Positions 48,922 through 57,050 of a DNA stretch of 64,000 bases are shown in pieces. Below the pieces are notes generated by a model, which searched no databases, had not been told where the DNA came from, and was given only the letters and a program-made list of their open reading frames with translations. The stretch is from Acididesulfobacillus acetoxydans. GTDB taxonomy: Bacteria; Bacillota; Desulfitobacteriia; Desulfitobacteriales; Desulfitobacteriaceae. Numbering within the stretch: the stretch's first letter is position 1; the number at the start of each line of letters is the position of its first letter. The DNA lies in NCBI RefSeq assembly GCF_900016645.1, contig NZ_CDGJ01000066.1. One strand, 5' to 3'. The position numbers were made by a program, and so were the translations under genes.

Positions 48922-49569
48922 ATGAATACGTTTTGGCAGCCGAAGAGGCTGTTAGCGCTGGGGGCTGCCTTAGCCTTTGCGCTTTCCATGACTTTGAAAC
49001 TGTGGGGAATGACCCTGACCTCCACGTTCTACTACAACGGACTCCATTTGAACATTTTTGCCACCAAGGTTACGGGGGATCTGCACGAGCTGAATATCCT
49101 CAACCACTATATCGGCATGATGAACATTGACAATTCCCTGCCGGAATTTCACTGGATACCTATCGTATTCGCCGCGGTAATCATGATCAGTCTCATCCCG
49201 GCCATTTGGCCCAAACGGGGGATCCTGATCGGCGCAACAATCCTGAATTTGCTTGGGCTGGGCATTATGGGCGGAGATTTTTATTACCGGCTTTACGAAT
49301 ACGGGCATGACTTTGCCCCGGATGCCGCGATTCAGGTGCCTGGCTTCACTCCTAAAATCATGGGAAATTATATGCTGGCCAATTTTCATGTTCAGACCGG
49401 GTTCGGTTTTGGCGGTCTGACCATCGTCATCGGGGTAGTTTTGCTCTGCGCGGCGATTTTCTCCAAGGACGGCAATCCGGTGAAAAAGGATAGCGGTAAC
49501 AGCATCGTTAAAAAAGACCACGATAGGGTTGCAAACGTTGAGAAGCATGAGGACGCTAAACCGGTTTGA
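48922..49569 (+). CDS. nosB: NosB-like membrane protein of the nos cluster
   Basis: 215 residues with about five membrane helices (LLALGAALAFALSMTLKLWGM, HWIPIVFAAVIMISLIPAIW, GILIGATILNLLGLGIMGG, GFGGLTIVIGVVLLCAAIF) and a charged C-terminal tail. It sits directly after nosZ, where clade II nos clusters encode the membrane protein NosB. Identification rests mainly on position and topology, so it is moderately sure. AAGGATAAGGA precedes the ATG. Its exact role in N2O reduction is not established. Confidence 0.75.
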   Translation: MNTFWQPKRLLALGAALAFALSMTLKLWGMTLTSTFYYNGLHLNIFATKVTGDLHELNILNHYIGMMNIDNSLPEFHWIPIVFAAVIMISLIPAIWPKRGILIGATILNLLGLGIMGGDFYYRLYEYGHDFAPDAAIQVPGFTPKIMGNYMLANFHVQTGFGFGGLTIVIGVVLLCAAIFSKDGNPVKKDSGNSIVKKDHDRVANVEKHEDAKPV

Positions 49570-49602
49570 GGCCCGGCCTCAGCGGAGAAGGGAGGCTTTG
49601 AG

Positions 49603-51036
49603 ATGAGCAGGCTGAGGCAGCTTGTCATCTGCGAAACATTGGCGCTGGTTTTGCTGGTAGGTTTGTTCCAGCCTGCGCCGGCCCAGGCGGCCGGAATGCC
49701 CCGCCTGACGGTTGGCCCCGGCGAAAGCTTTAAAACCATCAACAGTGCGATCAAAGCGGCGCAGCCCGGTCAAACGATTGACATCAAAGGCGGAACCTAT
49801 CCGGAGCATGTTGTCATTGACAAGCCCGTTGCTCTGGTGGGGCAAGGAGACGTGAGAGTGGATGGCGGAAACCGGGGCAATGTGATCTTGGTGGCGAAAA
49901 CGCACGGCGTAAGTATAACAAATGTGACTTTGCTTAACAGTGGCGGACCGGGAATTTTGCCCTACGCGGGCATCAAAATCGATGATTCACGGTGTGTATC
50001 TGTGGATCATGTGGTGATGAGAAATATCGAGCATGGTGTCTATCTGCAACAGAGCAATGATTGTCTGATCCGGGATACGGATATTGCCGGAAAGGTTCAG
50101 TTACTGCCGGAAGATCGCGGCGACGGCATCGGTTTTTGGCGCTCGGCGCATAACCGGGTGGAGAATTGCCACGTATGGGATGTCCGCGACGGCTGCAAGT
50201 TTGAGTTTTCCCCAGATAATCGCATTACCGGCACGACCTTTGATCATCTGCGCTATGGGATTCATTATATGTATTCCGATGACAACGCCTTCGACCATAA
50301 CACCTTTTCCCAGGATGTTGCGGGGGCTACGCCCATGTATTCCAAGCACATCTCTTTTACCAACAATATCTTTTTCGATTTTCCCGGGCAGAGAGCTTTT
50401 GCCATTCTGCTCATGAATGCCGACGACTGTCTGATCAAAGATAATCTGGTTATGGAAAGCAATGTGGGTTTTCAACTCGACCATTCGACAAACAACCGGA
50501 TAGAAGGAAACGCCGTGATCAACTGCGGGGTGGCCTTCCGAGTATTTGGCACCTCCGGTGGTAATCTATTTACCGGCAATTCCGCCCGGGATAATGTCAT
50601 CCAGGTGGGCTCGGACTATGGAGCCCTGCCCAATCGGTGGTCGGCTGAGGGGCGGGGGAATTATTGGAGCGACTATGCCGGTTATGATTTCACCGGTTCG
50701 GATCTGGGTTCCATCCCCTACCACTCAGTGAGTTATCTTGCCCAGGCGGTTTACGATCAGCCCATGTTGGAATTGTTCGCAGGCAGCCCGGGGCTGCAAG
50801 CGGTGGCTCAGGGAATGCAGTTATTTCCGTTATGGAAGCTGCCCGGCATTCAGGATGATCATCCTTTGATGCGTCAGCCCGAACTGAAACGGGAATGGCT
50901 TTCTTGGCTGAGGGACCCGGAGCCCTTGAAGACGCGTCTTTTCTTTGCACTATTATCGTTCGCCAGTACGCTGATCGGGTTAGGGTTTTTTCTCGCGGGA
51001 AGACGGAGGAGGCCTTTGAATGTTGCAAATCGTTGA
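49603..51036 (+). CDS. nosD: NosD, copper-site maturation protein
   Basis: 477 residues. A signal peptide (LVICETLALVLLVGLFQPAPAQAA) is followed by a right-handed parallel beta-helix of CASH repeats (VVMRNIEHGVYLQQSNDCLIRDTDI, NRITGTTFDHLRYGIHYMYSDDNAFDHNTF, ...DDCLIKDNLVMESNVGFQLDHSTNNRIEGNAV). A C-terminal membrane helix ends in RRRRP. NosD acts with the NosFY ABC transporter to assemble the CuZ centre. It overlaps nosF by 17 bases. Confidence 0.95.
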   Translation: MSRLRQLVICETLALVLLVGLFQPAPAQAAGMPRLTVGPGESFKTINSAIKAAQPGQTIDIKGGTYPEHVVIDKPVALVGQGDVRVDGGNRGNVILVAKTHGVSITNVTLLNSGGPGILPYAGIKIDDSRCVSVDHVVMRNIEHGVYLQQSNDCLIRDTDIAGKVQLLPEDRGDGIGFWRSAHNRVENCHVWDVRDGCKFEFSPDNRITGTTFDHLRYGIHYMYSDDNAFDHNTFSQDVAGATPMYSKHISFTNNIFFDFPGQRAFAILLMNADDCLIKDNLVMESNVGFQLDHSTNNRIEGNAVINCGVAFRVFGTSGGNLFTGNSARDNVIQVGSDYGALPNRWSAEGRGNYWSDYAGYDFTGSDLGSIPYHSVSYLAQAVYDQPMLELFAGSPGLQAVAQGMQLFPLWKLPGIQDDHPLMRQPELKREWLSWLRDPEPLKTRLFFALLSFASTLIGLGFFLAGRRRRPLNVANR

Positions 51037-51649
51037 GGTCCGGAAATCGTACGGTTCGCTGGTGGCGGTTAGGGATGTTTCCCTGGAGATCCCGTCCGGT
51101 GAAGTTTGGGCTTTATGCGGGCCCAATGGGGCCGGAAAGACGACTTTGCTTAAGATGATGGCCGGACTGATTCCGCCGGACGAGGGAAGTCTGAATTGGG
51201 GAGCGTACGGGCCGAGGGGGGATGTCGGAGTCTTTAAGAAGTCGGTGCACTATGTACCGCAGAAGGTGGCCTTGTATCCCAATTTGACAGTCGGGGAGAC
51301 CTTGCGTTTCTTCGCCAAGCTGCGCGACGCGGATAACCTGCAAGGCGTTCTGGAGCGTTTTGCCCTGCTTGATCTGCAAAATCGTCTCTTGCGGACCCTG
51401 TCCGGGGGGCAAAAGCAGAGAGTGGCAGTGGCTCAAGCTTTCCTGGGCGGCGGGGAATACCTCTTGCTGGATGAACCAACCGTCAATTTGGACCGGGAGC
51501 AGGCCGATGGTCTGAAAGAAGCCTTGCGGGGTTTTGCTGACAAAGGCGGAACCGTAATCATTTCTACGCATATCGCCGATGATTTAGTTTCCGGATTTGT
51601 TAATCATAGAGTGCTCATGGAGCGGGGAAGTGTAGCGTCTGTGAGCTGA
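51020..51649 (+). CDS. nosF: NosF, ABC transporter ATPase
   Basis: 209 residues. Walker A GPNGAGKTTLLKMMAG, Q-loop region, signature LSGGQKQRVAVAQAF and Walker B YLLLDEPTVNLD are complete. Slightly short for the family, ending soon after the H-loop (ISTHIADDL). It forms the ATPase of the NosDFY complex. Start ATG at 51020 lies within the end of nosD, implying translational coupling. Confidence 0.95.
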   Translation: MLQIVEVRKSYGSLVAVRDVSLEIPSGEVWALCGPNGAGKTTLLKMMAGLIPPDEGSLNWGAYGPRGDVGVFKKSVHYVPQKVALYPNLTVGETLRFFAKLRDADNLQGVLERFALLDLQNRLLRTLSGGQKQRVAVAQAFLGGGEYLLLDEPTVNLDREQADGLKEALRGFADKGGTVIISTHIADDLVSGFVNHRVLMERGSVASVS

Positions 51650-51665
51650 GGGAGCGGGTGACAAT

Positions 51666-52568
51666 ATGAGGCGGAGGAATCTTTTAATCCTAGTGGAAAA
51701 AGAATTGATCGAAGCGTCCCGCAACCGCTTAATCTTGGGCTTCGGCAGCGTGTTTTTTCTTCTGGCCGCTGCCATGTCTCTATTAGGTTTCTTGTCTCCG
51801 GGCGCCACGGACGTGCAGCTAAGCCGAGTCGGCGTGAGCCTGCTGAATCTCGCCATTTTATTGGTTCCCCTGATCGGTTTAGTCATCGGTTCTCAGGGGT
51901 TCGCGGGTGAGTTCGAGGATGGTACGATGGAGCTCTTGTTGACCCAGCCGGTGGAGCTAAGAGACATTTGCCTTGGACGGGTTCTGGGACAATGGGTGGC
52001 GGTGGCGGCCGCGCTGCTGGCCGGCTTTGGCGCTTCCGGTCTGATCTTGGTTTTAGTTTCGGCCGACCAACAGCTTCTTCCCTTTCTGGTCAATCTAGTA
52101 ATTTCCCTCATCTTGGCTTTTGTTTTTCTGACACTGGGCTCAGTCATATCCCTCAAGGCCAAAAATCGCATGATGGCCCTGTTGGGGGCCTTGGGGGTTT
52201 GGTTTCTGGCCGTCATTCTCTACGATGCCACAGTGACTCAGCTCCTCATGGCCCTGAGCGGTTTTCCGATCATGCTGGTGTTGTATGGCTTTTTAGCGCT
52301 TAACCCGGCCGATCTGCTGCGCGTGCTGGCGATTCGCCTGAGTGGGGTGAACTTGCTCTTCGGTCCCGCTACCGAAGCGATGGCTGCTCTGCCCGGCTTT
52401 AAGGGACCGCTTCTGTCACTCCTGACGATTGTCCTGTGGAGTTTCGGCGGCTATGTGGCTATGCTTCGCGGGCTGCGGCACCGTATTTTTCCCCCCGCCC
52501 GACGACGGGTGAAAGATGCTGGGGGTAAATCTTTTCAAACGATTCCGGATGAGCGGAGTGTGAACTGA
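51666..52568 (+). CDS. nosY: NosY, ABC transporter permease
   Basis: 300 residues with about six membrane helices. The conserved NosY-like motif GFAGEFEDGTMELLLTQPVELRDICLGRVLGQW marks the ABC-2 type permease of the NosDFY system, thought to export a sulfur species or otherwise energise CuZ assembly. ATG at 51666 follows GGGAGCGGGTGACAAT. It lies 16 bases after nosF. Confidence 0.93.
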   Translation: MRRRNLLILVEKELIEASRNRLILGFGSVFFLLAAAMSLLGFLSPGATDVQLSRVGVSLLNLAILLVPLIGLVIGSQGFAGEFEDGTMELLLTQPVELRDICLGRVLGQWVAVAAALLAGFGASGLILVLVSADQQLLPFLVNLVISLILAFVFLTLGSVISLKAKNRMMALLGALGVWFLAVILYDATVTQLLMALSGFPIMLVLYGFLALNPADLLRVLAIRLSGVNLLFGPATEAMAALPGFKGPLLSLLTIVLWSFGGYVAMLRGLRHRIFPPARRRVKDAGGKSFQTIPDERSVN

Positions 52569-52589
52569 AGCGGAAGGGAGGTGAATGTC

Positions 52590-53048
52590 GTGGCAGGAAT
52601 GAAGAAATCAGGAGCGGTTACGGAGAACAGAAGGCGGATTGCGTTATTAAAACCGTTGACAATGGGATTTTGCGCGGTTTTGCTCGTATTTAGTTTGGCC
52701 GGGTGCGGCAGCCGGCACTATGAATTTAGCCAAAGCAAGAACGGGATTACCGTGGAGATGGCCATTACGCCATATCCTCAGCAAAGCCTGGTGCCGAATA
52801 CCTATGATCTTAAAATAACCCGCAACGGTCAAGCCCTGAACACTCCGGTTAAGATGGATTTTAAAATGACGAATATGGACATGGGGAATAACCTGGTTCA
52901 GGCGACCGCTAAAGGTAAGGGGACTTACGAAGTACGGAAGATGTTGAGCATGTCCGGTAAATGGCAGATATTTGTCGAAACCCAGGGGCAAAAGTTTGTC
53001 TTTGATACCACTGCCGCGGGGCAGAAAGTAAAGAATGCGAAAGAGTAA
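52590..53048 (+). CDS. FixH/YtkA-like lipoprotein of the nos cluster
   Basis: 152 residues from the GTG at 52590 (GGGAGG 8 bases upstream). A membrane segment and lipobox (VLLVFSLAGCGSRH) predict an extracytoplasmic lipoprotein. The beta-sandwich region (NGITVEMAITPYPQQSLVPNTYDLKITRNGQALNTPVKMDFKMTNMDMG...) resembles FixH/YtkA-like domains. Met-rich segments (MTNMDMGNN, MLSMSGK) could bind copper. It may supply copper to NosZ in place of NosL, which is not in the window. Function inferred. Confidence 0.75.
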   Translation: MAGMKKSGAVTENRRRIALLKPLTMGFCAVLLVFSLAGCGSRHYEFSQSKNGITVEMAITPYPQQSLVPNTYDLKITRNGQALNTPVKMDFKMTNMDMGNNLVQATAKGKGTYEVRKMLSMSGKWQIFVETQGQKFVFDTTAAGQKVKNAKE

Positions 53049-53090
53049 TAGCCCAATAATTCATTGGCGAAAGGTATGGAGGAGAGGAAA

Positions 53091-53516
53091 ATGGTCAAAC
53101 GAAATATGAGGATCGCCGGAACTCTGTTGGCGGTTATGCTTATCACGGCGGGGTGTGGAGCGGCTGCCGGGAACGGCGGCAAGGCGTCTTCCCCAGGTGC
53201 TGCTTCTGGCTCGTCGCCGGCACCCACGACCCAAACCGCGGCGCAGACACCCCCGGCTACGGCTGCCGGGAACGCCGGGCAGGGGAAGCAGCTTTTTGCC
53301 AGCAACTGCGCCAGTTGCCACTCGGTGGGGACGGATAAAGTAGTGGGGCCTGGTTTAAAAGGGATTTTCCACAAAGATAAACTTCCGAACGGCCAAACGC
53401 TCACAGATGCGAATGTAGGCCAATGGATAAAAACCGGAGACGCCTCGATGCCCGGCAATCCGGCGCTCAATTCGAGCGATTTGGCGAACCTTGTGGCTTA
53501 TTTGAAGACTCTGTAA
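53091..53516 (+). CDS. Lipoprotein cytochrome c (class I)
   Basis: 141 residues from the ATG at 53091 (GGAGGAGAGGAAA upstream). A lipobox (MLITAGCG) is followed by a Pro/Ala/Thr-rich spacer of about 45 residues. A small class I cytochrome c domain comes next with one heme site (CASCHS), LKGIF, and a likely distal methionine in GDASMPGNPALN. It is well placed to carry electrons from the Rieske/cytochrome b complex to NosZ on the outer face of the membrane. The spacer acts as a tether. Confidence 0.92.
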   Translation: MVKRNMRIAGTLLAVMLITAGCGAAAGNGGKASSPGAASGSSPAPTTQTAAQTPPATAAGNAGQGKQLFASNCASCHSVGTDKVVGPGLKGIFHKDKLPNGQTLTDANVGQWIKTGDASMPGNPALNSSDLANLVAYLKTL

Positions 53517-53726
53517 GCCTGGTCATCCGACCGTCTGGGAAAGGGGTTCGGGTGGGGAGAAGCGATGGACCGACTCTCGGTTTTCCGGTTTGGAGGTTAG
53601 AGCGCAAGTATAAGATTTTAAGGGCAGAAGTGAGGGTCTTGAGGTAAAACGGACAGGCATGAGAAATGATCTAACATCGGGAGAGGTCCGGTGTTAGGCA
53701 AGGGAGTTCTGATTTTAGTTTGAAAT

Positions 53727-53758
53727 TGCGGTCCGGATACCTCGGTGTCCGGACCGCA
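53727..53758 (+). terminator. Perfect 11-bp hairpin upstream of the Rieske gene
   Basis: TGCGGTCCGGA and TCCGGACCGCA with a 10-base loop, 17 bases before the Rieske ATG and without a T-tract. Like the hairpin before nosB it may tune expression between operon segments. The 53517-53726 stretch contains no recognised gene. Confidence 0.5.
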
Positions 53759-53775
53759 GTGGTAGGAGGAAAGAG

Positions 53776-54249
53776 ATGGAAGAGATTAAAAGACCGGCCG
53801 GGGTGGGGAAGGTTTTTTCCAGAAGACGTTTCTTGCAGGTTGGTGTCAGTGGGGCGGGAACCGTACTGGGTCTTAGCTATATCGGGCTGGGGTTGGATTT
53901 CCTCCAGCCGCCGCCGCTGGGCGCGGAGCCTCTGCAAACAGTGGGGAAAACCGCGGATTTTCCGGAAAACATGCCGAAGCCGGTGACATATTCCGGTCAG
54001 GGGGTTAAAGAGGGTGTCTATGTTGTTAACTTAGGCCAGGGAAACTGGTTGGCTTTGGATTTTCACTGCACCCATTTGCAATGCGCCGTTAACTGGGTTG
54101 CGGCAGTAGGCAAGTTTATGTGCCCCTGTCATGGCGGGGTTTACGATATCCGCGGTCAGGTTCTTTCCGGACCGCCCCCAAAAGCTTTGCCCCGGCGGGT
54201 GATAAAGATCATCGGGGATTCTGTTCAGGTGGGGGGGATTCTGGCGTGA
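53776..54249 (+). CDS. Rieske [2Fe-2S] protein of a cytochrome bc-type complex
   Basis: 157 residues. A twin-arginine-type signal/anchor (SRRRFLQVGVSGAGTVLGLSYIGLG) is followed by the Rieske fold with cluster motifs CTHLQC and CPCHGG. The proline loop GPPPKALPRR comes after them. It transfers electrons from menaquinol to cytochrome c. Its stop overlaps the start of the cytochrome b gene (GTGA). Confidence 0.95.
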   Translation: MEEIKRPAGVGKVFSRRRFLQVGVSGAGTVLGLSYIGLGLDFLQPPPLGAEPLQTVGKTADFPENMPKPVTYSGQGVKEGVYVVNLGQGNWLALDFHCTHLQCAVNWVAAVGKFMCPCHGGVYDIRGQVLSGPPPKALPRRVIKIIGDSVQVGGILA

Positions 54250-55598
54250 TTAATTGGTTGGATGAACGGCTGCATGTCCGCGAACTGACAGCCTCTCTCT
54301 TTGAACATCCGGTGTCCAAACGGAGCAATGTTCTGGACTATCTGGGGTTCGCGACTTTCTATGTCTTTTGCAGCCAAGCTGTGACGGGGATTTTGCTGGC
54401 CACAGTGTACAGGCCCACGGCTTCCGGTGCTTATGACAGTATCAAACAATTGCAGGGAGAGCCGGTGGGGGCCTTTGTCCGTTCCTTACATTCTTGGGGT
54501 GCTAACTTCATGGTAGTTTTGCTTGTTCTGCACCTTTTGCGCGTTTTCTACGAAGGTGCTTACAAGAAGCCGCGTGAATTGACCTGGCTTTTGGGCAGTG
54601 TTCTTCTCATAGCTACCTTGGGTCTGGCCTTTACAGGTTATTTGCTGCCTTGGGATCAAGAAGGCTACTGGGCGACCACGGTGGGTACGGCGATGCCCTC
54701 CCATATTCCGTGGATCGGGGATTATCTGGTCCGGCTGCTGCGGGACGGGACCCAAGTGACGGGGGCCACCTTGACCCGGTTTTACTCCGTACACATGTTG
54801 ATCTTGCCGGCCTTACTCTTGTTGGCTTTTCTGCCGCACTTTTTCTTCGTGCTGCGTCAGGGTATGGCTTCCGGGGACGAATTGGCCAAAGCGCAAAAAC
54901 GGGGGAAATGCGTTGATGGGGATTCTCTGCCGTTTTGGCCCGATGTAGCGGTGAGGATGATCCTGTTCGTGTTGTTAATCGGGGCGGCTTTGTGGCTTCT
55001 GGCTGCACTCTATCCAAAATCGCTGGGGGCGCCGGCGGATCCGTTGAATAAGAGTCAATATGTACCCGAGCCGGCCTGGTACTTCTTTGGCGTCTATCAG
55101 CTTCTCAAGTATTTTCCGGGTAAACTGGACGTGTTGGCCATGGTCGTCCTTCCTTTCGCGGGAGGCATTCTGTTGTTTGCTTTGCCGTGGCTTGATCGCA
55201 ATCCGGCCCGCTCCGTGCGGAAACGGCCTTTGGCTTTGAGTTTGGCGGGCGTTTTAGTGGCCGGGATGGTTTTTCTGACCTATCAGGGGATGAATTCCGT
55301 GCCCAAAGCCCTGGCCTCCGCGGGTGTCGTGGTTCACCCCGGCTTTAAAGAGAACGTCGAGCCGATTTTTCAAAGTAAGTGCATCACCTGCCACGGAACA
55401 AGCGGGGGGTATGGGCTCGACAATTATACCGCCGTTATGAAGAAAAACGTCGTTCCGGGTAACCCTGATCAGTCGAAATTGATCCGGAAGCTGGAAGGAA
55501 GCGATAAACCCCAGATGCCGATAGGACAGCCGCCTTTAACCTCAGACCAAATTCAGACTATCCGGAACTGGATTAAAGACGGAGCAAAAAATAATTGA
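54246..55598 (+). CDS. Cytochrome b (b6/subunit IV type) fused to a C-terminal cytochrome c domain
   Basis: 450 residues from the GTG at 54246. Heme-b histidines are visible in LHSWGANFMVVLLVLHLLRVF and HMLILPALLLLAFLPHFF. The Qo-site motif appears as PEPAWYFF, and the helices continue through a subunit IV-like part. After the last helix (about residue 355) comes a cytochrome c-like domain with one heme site (CITCHG) and LRNWIKDGA-like ending. The fusion brings the c-type heme directly to the bc complex. Frame upstream to 54120 is a shadow of the Rieske gene. Confidence 0.94.
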   Translation: MINWLDERLHVRELTASLFEHPVSKRSNVLDYLGFATFYVFCSQAVTGILLATVYRPTASGAYDSIKQLQGEPVGAFVRSLHSWGANFMVVLLVLHLLRVFYEGAYKKPRELTWLLGSVLLIATLGLAFTGYLLPWDQEGYWATTVGTAMPSHIPWIGDYLVRLLRDGTQVTGATLTRFYSVHMLILPALLLLAFLPHFFFVLRQGMASGDELAKAQKRGKCVDGDSLPFWPDVAVRMILFVLLIGAALWLLAALYPKSLGAPADPLNKSQYVPEPAWYFFGVYQLLKYFPGKLDVLAMVVLPFAGGILLFALPWLDRNPARSVRKRPLALSLAGVLVAGMVFLTYQGMNSVPKALASAGVVVHPGFKENVEPIFQSKCITCHGTSGGYGLDNYTAVMKKNVVPGNPDQSKLIRKLEGSDKPQMPIGQPPLTSDQIQTIRNWIKDGAKNN

Positions 55599-55790
55599 GG
55601 CCGCCTCCATGTTTCCCCCGGGCCTCCGTCATTCCCGGCGGAATATCTTTACAATGTTTCCCGGATGTCCGGGAGCGGTTTTCTCCAAAGTTTTGACCAG
55701 AATATAGGGCCAATGGCCATACAAGTACAGAGAATGAGATCTTCCCAGGATATTCTTATAAAGAGCAAATTTACCACAGTAAAAGCCAAG

Positions 55791-55820
55791 TTGACAGCCG
55801 GGGTTTCATTCCCTTATAAT
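55791..55820 (+). promoter_or_regulatory. Promoter of the cysE-cysS T-box leader
   Basis: TTGACA at 55791-55796, 18 bases, TATAAT at 55815-55820: both hexamers perfect. The 55599-55790 stretch after the cytochrome b gene holds only a GAGGCC/GGCCTC inverted repeat. Confidence 0.88.
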
Positions 55821-55826
55821 AGTGGC

Positions 55827-56141
55827 AAGTAGCCTCAGCGTCCGGGGCCGGCAAGCGCAGCGGGCAGGCGGCCAAGCCCCGCGAAGCAGGATTATATCTG
55901 AATGTGATGATGGGGAAAAGTACGGCAGGGGATTCACGCAGCGAGGGCGGAAAGGGTGGGAGCCGCCTGGAAGAGACTTTCGGAAGTGCACCCCGGAACG
56001 GTTGGACGAAGAAGAGTAGTTTAACCCGCAGAGGCTGCGTTAAAGCCCGGAGTGGAACGGCACACCATGGGCGGTGTGCTGTTCAAGCAGAGTGGAACCA
56101 CGGAATCCCCGTCTCTGGACGAGGGTTCCTTTTCTGTTTTC
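55827..56141 (+). promoter_or_regulatory. Cysteine T-box riboswitch
   Basis: The leader of a cysE-cysS operon carries a T-box core AGAGTGGAACCACGG at 56089-56103, immediately followed by a terminator-like stem (GGAATCCCC, loop, GAGGGTTCC) and a T-rich tail at about 56129-56141. Upstream, GGAAAAGTAC at about 55915 looks like the AGTA region of stem I. TGC at 55987-55989, in a GAAGTGCACC context, is a likely cysteine specifier codon. Uncharged tRNA-Cys would switch transcription on. Core and gene context are convincing; the exact fold was not computed. Confidence 0.8.
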
Positions 56142-56297
56142 CTGAATCCGACGTTTTCCGCCGAGGTCGGTAACCACAAACCAAGCCAATGTGCATGTAA
56201 TTAGGGGGATGCGCTCTCATCCCCGGAATCGAATTCCGAGGTTTTCCCGCGCATGTTCTATAAGGGTAAGGTTGAAATCGGTTGGGGGTGAGGGCTG

Positions 56298-57050
56298 ATG
56301 TTCCGGCAGTTGCGTGACGATATACGGGTGATTTTCGAACGGGACCCGGCGGCAAAAAGTATTATTGAGGTCATCGTCTGTTACCCGGGGTTCCATGCCC
56401 TCCTGTTTCATAGGATGGCGCATTGGCTCTATAAACGTCACTTGGTGCTCTTGCCCCGAATGATTTCTCAATTGGCCCGGTTCTTGACTGGGATCGAGAT
56501 CCATCCGGGCGCTAAAATAGGCCAAGGATTCTTTATCGATCACGGCACAGGGGTGGTCATTGGCGAGACGGCGGAAATTGGGGATAATGTGACGCTCTAC
56601 CAGGGGGTCACCCTGGGGGGGACCGGGAAGGAGAAGGGGAAGAGGCACCCGACGATTGGCAACAATGTCGTGATTGGCACAGGGGCCAAGATTCTCGGCT
56701 CGTTCAAGATCGGGGACAATGTCAAAATCGGCGCGGGTTCAGTGGTGAATAAACCGGTGCCCGCGGATACCACGGTGGTTGGGGTACCGGGGCGGGTGGT
56801 TGTGCACAAAGGAGTTCCGGTCAAGAGTCCCGACCTGCGGCATGACGAGCTGCCCGACCCGGTGGCCGAAACACTTCAGTGTTTGATGGAGCGGGTGGAA
56901 GCGTTGGAAAGGCGCCTGCGGGAAAAAGAAGAGGGGGAACGCTTGAATGTCTTTGAGCTTATACAACACCATGACCCGGACAAAGGAAAGGTTCCAAGCG
57001 AGGGAAACGGGGAAAGTGGCGATGTATGCCTGCGGCCCGACGACGTATAA
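56298..57050 (+). CDS. cysE: Serine O-acetyltransferase
   Basis: 250 residues. An N-terminal helical region is followed by a left-handed beta-helix with hexapeptide repeats (HPGAKIGQGFFIDHGTGVVIGETAEIGDNVTLYQGVTLGGTGK...KRHPTIGNNVVIGTGAKILGSFKIGDNVKIGAGSVV). It acetylates serine as the first step of cysteine synthesis. The last 34 residues overlap cysS in another frame. Without one G in the GGGGG run at 56932-56936 the frame would stop at TGAATG right at the cysS start. The extended tail may therefore come from an indel. Confidence 0.95.
   Translation: MFRQLRDDIRVIFERDPAAKSIIEVIVCYPGFHALLFHRMAHWLYKRHLVLLPRMISQLARFLTGIEIHPGAKIGQGFFIDHGTGVVIGETAEIGDNVTLYQGVTLGGTGKEKGKRHPTIGNNVVIGTGAKILGSFKIGDNVKIGAGSVVNKPVPADTTVVGVPGRVVVHKGVPVKSPDLRHDELPDPVAETLQCLMERVEALERRLREKEEGERLNVFELIQHHDPDKGKVPSEGNGESGDVCLRPDDV

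Noticed and set aside
52590..53048. NosL
   Set aside because: It occupies a NosL-like position as a lipoprotein, but the sequence is FixH/YtkA-like and lacks the NosL copper motif with Cys/Met spacing known to me.
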